21,143 bases of DNA from JANLUX01 sp031363705. Its GTDB lineage: Bacteria; Bacteroidota; Bacteroidia; AKYH767-A; OLB10. Below are positions 16,278 through 21,143 of the stretch, piece by piece. The translations under genes were made by a program, and so were the position numbers. The DNA lies in NCBI GenBank assembly GCA_031363705.1, contig JANLUX010000322.1:1-21143 (forward strand). The letters are read 5' to 3'. The notes beneath the pieces were generated by a model. The model was not told where the DNA came from. It did no database searches and saw only the letters and a program-made list of their open reading frames with translations. Position 1 is the first letter of the stretch, and each line of letters opens with the position of its first letter.

Positions 16278-16625
16278 TTACTTCGCGATAATTGTTTTGG
16301 AAACGGTTTTACTTTGTTCAAGCCGGATATAATCTTTAGCTGATAATGAACCCTTGGATACTTCTACATTTAAAACCGCTTCCCATTCAAATTCAAAATG
16401 TGCAGTGCCATCTCCTCCGGTTGTTTTCTCCTGGTAAATATCAGCTCTTACCCCGGTAGTAGTATTTACAACACTGTCCTGCCGAAGCACCACAGTGGCA
16501 CCGCCTACCGGTCGGTTTAGCGTATCAGTTACAGTAACAGTTGCCTCGGCAGGCTTTGTCTTTTTGCAGGAGAAGCATAATCCGGCAACCACCAAAATGA
16601 ACAAGGCAACAAATATTTTTTGCAT
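16278..16625 (-). CDS. Small lipoprotein with an Ig/carboxypeptidase-regulatory-like domain
   Basis: The 115-residue protein has a lipoprotein signal (MQKIFVALFILVVAGLCFSC) with Cys20 as the lipidated residue. The mature part (VTVTDTLNRPVGGATVVLRQDS ... GGDGTAHFEFEWEAVLNVEV) is typical of a small beta-sandwich of the carboxypeptidase-regulatory-like type, common on Bacteroidota surface lipoproteins. No ligand can be named. It is divergent from the cyclophilin gene across a 109 bp gap. Confidence 0.82.
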   Translation of the reverse strand: MQKIFVALFILVVAGLCFSCKKTKPAEATVTVTDTLNRPVGGATVVLRQDSVVNTTTGVRADIYQEKTTGGDGTAHFEFEWEAVLNVEVSKGSLSAKDYIRLEQSKTVSKTIIAK

Positions 16626-16734
16626 TATATAAGAATGTTAATTATCAATGAAGGGGCTTAATGTCATTCAGTTACCTCAATCGTTTTTCCTATTATTGCA
16701 ACTCAATTAAGCACTTCAAAAGTATCTAAAAAAA

Positions 16735-17391
16735 ATGAATCGTATAAAATTAAAAACACTTGTATTGTTACTTTGCACTACTGTAACATTTGCACAAACA
16801 ACTCCAAAAAAGAACATGGATAAAGAACACATCGTAGCAATCACTACTGATTATGGCACCATGAAGGTGAAACTCTACAACGAAACACCACAACACCGCG
16901 ACAACTTTTTAAAGCTTGCACGTGAAGGTTTTTATGACAGCCTTTTGTTTCATCGTGTTATTAAAGGTTTTATGATACAAGGTGGCGATCCACAATCAAA
17001 AGGTGCCCCCGCCAGTAAAATGTTAGGTGGCGGTGATGTTGGATATACTGTTCCGGCAGAATTTAATCCGGCATTGTTTCATAAAAAAGGTGCGCTGTGT
17101 GCTGCACGAACTGAAAATCCTGCAAAGGCATCAAGCGGTTGCCAGTTTTATATTGCAAAGGGAAAAGTGTACACCAATGCTGAATTGGATAACATGGGAA
17201 AAACATTTACTCCCGAACAACGCAAAGCATATACAACTGTTGGCGGAGTTCCATTTTTAGATATGGGCTACACCGTTTATGGGGAAGTGACAGAAGGGTT
17301 GGATGTGCTGGATAAAATTGCTGCTGTACAAACAGCTCCCGGTGATCGGCCTGTTAAGGATGTGATGATGAAAATGAAAGTGATTCAATAA
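16735..17391 (+). CDS. Secreted peptidyl-prolyl cis-trans isomerase, cyclophilin type
   Basis: The 218-residue protein has a signal peptide (MNRIKLKTLVLLLCTTVTFAQ). The cyclophilin core includes FHRVIKGFMIQGGDP, with catalytic Arg74 and pocket residues Phe79 and Gln82, and CAARTENPAKASSGCQFYIAKG further on. An insert around residues 145-170 (KVYTNAELDNMGKTFTPEQRKAYTTVGG) is common in Bacteroidota versions. It probably helps fold exported proteins in the periplasm. It precedes pheS by 85 bp, a gap filled by a perfect hairpin that probably ends its transcript. Confidence 0.94.
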   Translation: MNRIKLKTLVLLLCTTVTFAQTTPKKNMDKEHIVAITTDYGTMKVKLYNETPQHRDNFLKLAREGFYDSLLFHRVIKGFMIQGGDPQSKGAPASKMLGGGDVGYTVPAEFNPALFHKKGALCAARTENPAKASSGCQFYIAKGKVYTNAELDNMGKTFTPEQRKAYTTVGGVPFLDMGYTVYGEVTEGLDVLDKIAAVQTAPGDRPVKDVMMKMKVIQ

Positions 17392-17401
17392 ATATAATTC
17401 C

Positions 17402-17466
17402 CGTCATTGCGAGGAACGAAGCAATCTGGTGCTATGAAACAGATTGCTTCGTTCCTCGCAATGACG
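17402..17466. repeat. Perfect 27 bp inverted repeat between the cyclophilin gene and pheS
   Basis: The arms at 17402-17428 and 17440-17466 (left arm begins CGTCATTGCGAGGAACGAAG) are fully complementary around an 11-base loop. It is much more GC-rich than its surroundings and fits a REP/MITE-type dispersed palindrome. It begins 11 bases after the cyclophilin stop and ends 10 bases before the pheS ATG, so it could act as a terminator and would sit in or beside the pheS leader. There is no T-tract after the stem. Confidence 0.85.
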
Positions 17467-17476
17467 TTTAATAGAG

Positions 17477-18544
17477 ATGCAGGAACAAATAAAATCTTAT
17501 CTCACCGAAGTAGAAAATTTTTCTCCTTCTTCAAAGGATGAACTGGAGCAATTCCGGATTCGATTTCTTGGGAAGAAAGGTGTGATGGGCGATTTATTTG
17601 CGCACATGAAAAATGTGGAAGCTGATCAGCGAAAAGCTTTTGGTGCTTTGGTAAACGAGTTGAAACAACATGCAGAAGAAAAAATTGCTGCTTACAAAGA
17701 TTCGTTTGAAAATAAATCAACAGCTTCAACTGATATTGATTTAACATTACCCGGTGAACAAATTTCATTAGGTTCATTACATCCTATTTCGATTGTGCGT
17801 AATCGGATTGTGCAAATATTTGAGCGCATTGGTTTTAACGTAACGGATGGTCCTGAGATTGAAGATGACTGGCATAATTTCTCTGCGTTAAATTTTCCTC
17901 CTGAACATCCTGCGCGTGATATGCAGGATACTTTTTTTGTGAAGGGTTCGGACCTCACCCCCAACTCGTCTCCAAAAGAGAGGGGAGTCGCCTCTGAACA
18001 AGGTTTTGCTTTACGAACTCATACATCATCTGTACAAGTACGTTTGATGGAAACACAAGCGCCACCTATTCGCAGTATCATGCCAGGTCGTGTGTATCGC
18101 AATGAAGCCATCTCAGCACGTGCGCATTGTTTCTTTCACCAGGTGGAAGGTTTGTATATTGATGAAGATGTTTCATTCGCTGATCTTAAACAAACACTTT
18201 TATACTTCGCTAAAGAAATGTTTGGAGAGAAAACAGAAATCCGTTTACGTCCTTCTTATTTTCCTTTTACTGAACCAAGTGCAGAAGTAGATGTATCCTG
18301 CACATTATGTGGAGGCAAGGGCTGCAACGTTTGTAAATACACCGGTTGGTTAGAAATTCTCGGTTGCGGAATGGTTGATCCGCAGGTGTTGATCAATTGC
18401 GGTATTGATGAAAAGAAATATACAGGTTTTGCTTTCGGAATGGGAATAGAACGAATTGCAATGTTGCAATATGATATAAATGACCTGCGTATTTTTTCTG
18501 AAAACGATGTAAGGTTTTTGAGACAGTTTTCAGGATTAGGATAA
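17477..18544 (+). CDS. pheS: Phenylalanyl-tRNA synthetase alpha subunit, with an internal palindrome-encoded insertion
   Basis: This class II synthetase alpha chain charges tRNA-Phe together with PheT, which is not in the window. It has an N-terminal coiled-coil region (about residues 1-90), then HPARDMQDTFF, motif 2 around RTHTSSVQVR (Arg180), GRVYRNEAISARAHCFFHQVEG, a Cys-rich CTLCGGKGCNVCKYTGW loop, and motif 3 GFAFGMGIERIAML. At 355 residues it is about 10-16 longer than usual. The excess lies at about residues 158-176 (SDLTPNSSPKERGVASEQG), between MQDTFF and LRTHTSS, where relatives normally have about eight residues. This segment is encoded by a palindromic repeat whose other copy is at 1696-1730. 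The frame is kept and all catalytic motifs remain, so the enzyme is probably functional. Confidence 0.96.
   Translation: MQEQIKSYLTEVENFSPSSKDELEQFRIRFLGKKGVMGDLFAHMKNVEADQRKAFGALVNELKQHAEEKIAAYKDSFENKSTASTDIDLTLPGEQISLGSLHPISIVRNRIVQIFERIGFNVTDGPEIEDDWHNFSALNFPPEHPARDMQDTFFVKGSDLTPNSSPKERGVASEQGFALRTHTSSVQVRLMETQAPPIRSIMPGRVYRNEAISARAHCFFHQVEGLYIDEDVSFADLKQTLLYFAKEMFGEKTEIRLRPSYFPFTEPSAEVDVSCTLCGGKGCNVCKYTGWLEILGCGMVDPQVLINCGIDEKKYTGFAFGMGIERIAMLQYDINDLRIFSENDVRFLRQFSGLG
17953..17986 (+). repeat. GC-rich palindromic repeat, copy B, inside pheS
   Basis: CCTCACCCCC...TCTCC...AAAG...AGAGGGG matches copy A at 1696-1730 in the same block order. The insertion probably spans about 45-50 bases, so flanking bases belong to it as well. 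In the pheS frame it encodes LTPNSSPKERG. Confidence 0.75.
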
Positions 18545-18576
18545 TTGGGCAAGTTCAAAGTCAACTGTGCCAACCA

Positions 18577-18609
18577 ACTTTAAACTTTAAACCTCAAACT
18601 TTAAACTTT
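18577..18609. repeat. Degenerate AACTTTAAACT-type repeat between pheS and the ALDH-like gene
   Basis: The stretch contains repeated AACTTTAAACTT units of the kind that build the perfect inverted repeat at 10668-10743. Together with a one-mismatch inverse copy near 18551-18561 it could form a hairpin between these two convergent genes. It is a decayed member of the same family. Confidence 0.55.
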
Positions 18610-19527
18610 TTAAATCCCCACCGGATGCCATGTAGTTTTTATTTCCTGGCAAGCCATGATGCGATAAGGAGTGAGTGCATCATCGTTTGAAAAATCAATC
18701 ACACGTTTTACGTTTAATGCAGCATTGGTTTGTACGGTTTTTATTTGTGCTTCTTCAAGATCATAATAAACAATTGCATTGATATCCATGTGTGATGAAA
18801 AATGACTGATTAATTCTTTTCGCTGACCGGTTAGAATATTTACAACTCCTCCGGAAACATCCGAAGCATTTAATACTTCTGCAAAATCAATTGCAGTAAG
18901 AGGATATTTTTCTGAGGATAAAACTGTGCAGCTGTTTCCTCCAACTATAACAGGACAAATCATTGTTATCAATCCGATCAATGCAGAATTATTTTCCGCA
19001 ATCACACCAGCAACTCCTGTTGGTTCAGGATAAGAAAAGTTGAAGTGAGAAGATTCTACAGGATTAACACTGCTGAAAACCTGCATGTATTTATCGCTCC
19101 ATCCTGCATAATAAACCAATGCATCTATGGAGTTTGCAACTTCTTTATTTGCCTCTGAAGATTTATATCCCTGCTGAATCATCACGGCTACAAATTGTTC
19201 TTTGCGTGATTCTAAAGTTTCTGCTATGCGATATAATATTTGCCCTTTGTTGTATGCTGTTTTTTTTGCCCAATCATGTTGAGCTTTCCGGTTGCTTACA
19301 ATTGAATCACGCAAATCTTTACGCGAAGCACGGCAGATATTTGCAAGATGATTTCCGTTTGCATCTTCAAACTTATTGTAACGACCGGATTCAGTTCTTG
19401 GAAACTTTCCATCAATATAAAGCTTGTATGTTTTTTGAATTGTCAATCTTTTTGATTCAGCATGACCATTTAAGGAATGACCATTTTCATTCTGAATTTT
19501 TTTTGTTGGTTTTACAAGAGTATTCAT
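18610..19527 (-). CDS. Catalytically inactive ALDH-like protein (second domain of an ALDH16-type pair)
   Basis: The 305-residue protein matches the N-terminal part and cofactor region of aldehyde dehydrogenases: YKLYIDGKFPRTESGRY, GQILYRIAETLESRKEQFVAVM, YPEPTGVAGVIAENNSALIGLITMICPVIVGGNSCTVL. It ends before the catalytic Glu (ELGGK) and catalytic Cys regions, finishing in QEIKTTWHPVGI. It matches the non-catalytic partner domain that follows a complete ALDH in ALDH16-like proteins or as a separate neighbouring gene. Its likely partner is the ALDH at 20449-21143, but a toxin-like pair lies between them. Start ATG 19525-19527, 21 bp after the AbiEii-like stop. Confidence 0.85.
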   Translation of the reverse strand: MNTLVKPTKKIQNENGHSLNGHAESKRLTIQKTYKLYIDGKFPRTESGRYNKFEDANGNHLANICRASRKDLRDSIVSNRKAQHDWAKKTAYNKGQILYRIAETLESRKEQFVAVMIQQGYKSSEANKEVANSIDALVYYAGWSDKYMQVFSSVNPVESSHFNFSYPEPTGVAGVIAENNSALIGLITMICPVIVGGNSCTVLSSEKYPLTAIDFAEVLNASDVSGGVVNILTGQRKELISHFSSHMDINAIVYYDLEEAQIKTVQTNAALNVKRVIDFSNDDALTPYRIMACQEIKTTWHPVGI

Positions 19528-19548
19528 TTTTCAATTTATTTGTATTAT

Positions 19549-20184
19549 TTAATCTAGGAGGATACCTGTAAACTGTTTTTCGTTTTTAAGAAAATAATTT
19601 TTTACATCATCCCACTTTGTATGATTTAAACTATCTGGCACTGGAGAATTTTCCGCTTCATCAAAATATGTAAATGCACGGGCAACACTATATAGGTTAA
19701 GTTTATCCCTTCCAAACTTCTTTTCAAGAGAGATTTTCAGTTCTGCCAAAGAAACGGTTTTAAAAATTTCGTATAGGTCGTAAAAATCTTTCTTCTCTCC
19801 ACGTTGTGTGATGGCAAGTAGTTTCATGCAGGCAATATCCCGGATGGATGCAAGTGGAATATTAAATATTTCCTTTTGATTTTCTTTATCTATTAATTCA
19901 TATGGAAAATATAGCAATGATACCTTAATGTTTTGCATTGAACCGTGAATGGTTTGGTTTGCAGTTTGATTAACCACACCATCATTATTCATTAAAAGAT
20001 TTGAATACAACATAACATCAAATTTATCAATCGTAAATAAATCAATATCATCACTTTTTCTGTGTCCCATTAATAAAGAAAGTGCTGTACCTCCGGCAAG
20101 ATAAAATTTTTTAACAATTTCTTCTAAACGGGACAACCTCTCAAGTACTAAAAGTAACCGTTCATCAACGGTTTGTTTAAACAT
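19549..20184 (-). CDS. AbiEii/AbiGii-type nucleotidyltransferase, probable toxin
   Basis: The 211-residue protein carries the family signature: FYLAGGTALSLLMGHRKSDDIDLFT, with Gly31-Gly32, Asp46 and Asp48 as the nucleotide and metal site, and ITQRGEKKDFYDLYEIFK further on. Family members act as toxins in abortive-infection or toxin-antitoxin pairs by transferring nucleotides to RNA or other targets. The upstream DUF6922-like gene overlaps its start by 37 bases and is the probable antitoxin. The pair lies between two ALDH genes, a foreign-looking placement. All key residues are present, so it is probably active. Confidence 0.88.
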   Translation of the reverse strand: MFKQTVDERLLLVLERLSRLEEIVKKFYLAGGTALSLLMGHRKSDDIDLFTIDKFDVMLYSNLLMNNDGVVNQTANQTIHGSMQNIKVSLLYFPYELIDKENQKEIFNIPLASIRDIACMKLLAITQRGEKKDFYDLYEIFKTVSLAELKISLEKKFGRDKLNLYSVARAFTYFDEAENSPVPDSLNHTKWDDVKNYFLKNEKQFTGILLD

Positions 20185-20438
20185 GCAATTTTAGATTTGT
20201 CAATGTTATAATGAACAGCCCAGAAGTTTGCCGACTTAACATCTAATGTTTTTGATTGCATAACTGTTTGTTTGATTTCATCTTCGTTATAATTTTTCCA
20301 CATCCACTTGATATGCTCCGGAAGTCCGAAAACAATAATTCGCGAAATCAACCAATATGCATGTTTTTTCAGATCAATCGAATCAATTGAAACATCCCAT
20401 GCAATCGACTTAAGCAAAGTCTTTTCTTGTGAAGTCAT
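20148..20438 (-). CDS. DUF6922-like small protein, probable antitoxin partner of the AbiEii-type protein
   Basis: This 96-residue protein has the pattern WDVSIDSIDLKKHAYWLISRIIVFGLPEHIKWMWKNYNEDEIKQTVMQSKTLDVKSANFWAVHY, typical of the small DUF6922 proteins found next to AbiEii-type nucleotidyltransferases in Bacteroidota. It overlaps the nucleotidyltransferase start by 37 bases, which implies coupled translation. It begins ten bases after the ALDH stop codon. The antitoxin role is inferred from pairing and size; no DNA-binding motif is obvious. Confidence 0.78.
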   Translation of the reverse strand: MTSQEKTLLKSIAWDVSIDSIDLKKHAYWLISRIIVFGLPEHIKWMWKNYNEDEIKQTVMQSKTLDVKSANFWAVHYNIDKSKIACLNKPLMNGYF

Positions 20439-20448
20439 TATAAAAGTT

Positions 20449-21143
20449 TCAATTCAACTTAACATAAGGCATCAATCCATGCAATCCACCTTCTCTTCCA
20501 ACACCACTTTCCTTATATCCACCGAAAGGTGAAGTAGGGTCAAATTTATTATAGGTATTTGCCCAAACAACTCCTGCTTTTAATGCAGCAGAAACTTTAA
20601 ACACTTTGCTTCCTTTATCTGTCCACACGCCACCTGATAATCCATAAGGCGTGTTGTTTGCTTTTTCAATTACTTCTTCAACTGTGCGGAATGTTTGAAT
20701 GGCAAGCACAGGACCAAAAATTTCTTCCTGTACAATTTTGCTGCTTTGTGCGACATTGGTAAATAACGTAGGTCGGAACCAAAAACCTTTTAATGGAACA
20801 GCACACGATGACTGATAGCAAACACCACCCTCATCAACACCTGCTTTGACTAAACGTTTTATTTTATTCAATTGATCTTTTGAATTGATTGCACCGATGT
20901 CAGTATTCTTATCCAATGGGTCACCAATGATTAATGTTTCTATCCTGTCTTTAAGTTTTCGTAATACAGTATCAGCAATGGATTCCTGTACAAACAAACG
21001 TGAACCTGCGCAACACACATGTCCCTGATTAAAAAATATTCAATTTACGATTCCATCTACAGCCTGATCAATGGCAGCATCTTCAAAAATTATATTGGCT
21101 GCTTTGCCACCTAATTCTAATGTGTATTTTTTATTTGTACCTG
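20449..21143 (-). pseudogene. Aldehyde dehydrogenase, C-terminal half, with in-frame TGA (N-terminus outside window)
   Basis: Reading minus from the right edge, the frame gives GTNKKYTLELGGKAANIIF, then DQAVDGIVN, a TGA at 21040-21042, then IFFNQGHVCCAGSRLFVQE and a full ALDH C-terminus ending GLHGLMPYVKLN. ELGGK holds the catalytic Glu (codon 21115-21117). The catalytic Cys is the first of the CC pair (codon 21013-21015). Relatives have a small residue, usually Gly, where the TGA falls, and GGA to TGA is a single change. The reading frame is otherwise intact on both sides, so the defect is a point nonsense mutation or a base-call error. It would separate the two catalytic residues and abolish activity. 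Confidence 0.85.

Noticed and set aside
21040..21042. TGA in the ALDH as a recoded codon or selenocysteine
   Set aside because: The position is normally a small residue such as Gly, not Cys. Other genes here (pgk, holB, the ALDH itself) use TGA as a normal stop, so genome-wide recoding is unlikely.

Overview
The window is AT-rich chromosomal DNA from a member of the Bacteroidota. The evidence is a gldH gliding lipoprotein gene, a holB-ricT-gldH gene order, several upstream boxes matching the phylum's TAnnTTTG -7 promoter element, and short secreted proteins of types common in that phylum. No rRNA, tRNA, CRISPR array or transposase gene was found. Most genes are core metabolism or housekeeping. 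Three small toxin-antitoxin-like modules and several families of palindromic intergenic repeats are scattered among them.

Layout. Positions 1-1484 (minus) hold the N-terminal part of a large exported repeat protein that runs off the left edge. Positions 1485-1958 are non-coding, with a 107 bp inverted-repeat element and a perfect 24 bp palindrome. Then come gcvP (minus), a secreted or membrane protein and a UbiA-like membrane protein (plus), and a 557-residue secreted protein ending in a strong hairpin (plus). A minus-strand cluster follows: holB, ricT, gldH and a thioredoxin-like gene. From about 11.99 kb on the plus strand lie a HEPN/MNT pair, pgk, and a ParD/ParE-like pair with a likely operator. 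These are followed by CvpA-family and TerB-DnaJ genes (minus), a small hypothetical gene (plus), a lipoprotein (minus), a secreted cyclophilin and pheS (both plus). The right end (minus) carries the C-terminal half of an aldehyde dehydrogenase, a DUF6922/AbiEii-type pair, and a catalytically dead ALDH-like protein.

Most notable observations. (1) pheS contains about 16 extra in-frame residues encoded by a palindromic repeat; a second copy of the repeat lies at 1696-1730. (2) The active-type ALDH has an in-frame TGA ten codons before its catalytic cysteine, and a DUF6922/AbiEii pair sits between it and its probable partner gene. (3) The HEPN gene of the HEPN/MNT pair is cut by an in-frame TAA, with the missing C-terminal helix still readable downstream. 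(4) The ParD/ParE-like promoter -7 box is bracketed by an 11 bp inverted repeat that reaches the start codon. (5) A mobile palindrome next to the DnaJ-like gene creates a false upstream start.

Together the window looks like a stable core chromosome being decorated by small toxin modules and palindromic repeats, some of which have entered or damaged genes. I did not find a convincing large, wholly new system. The best candidates for follow-up are the protein-coding palindrome in pheS and the toxin pair inside the ALDH gene pair.
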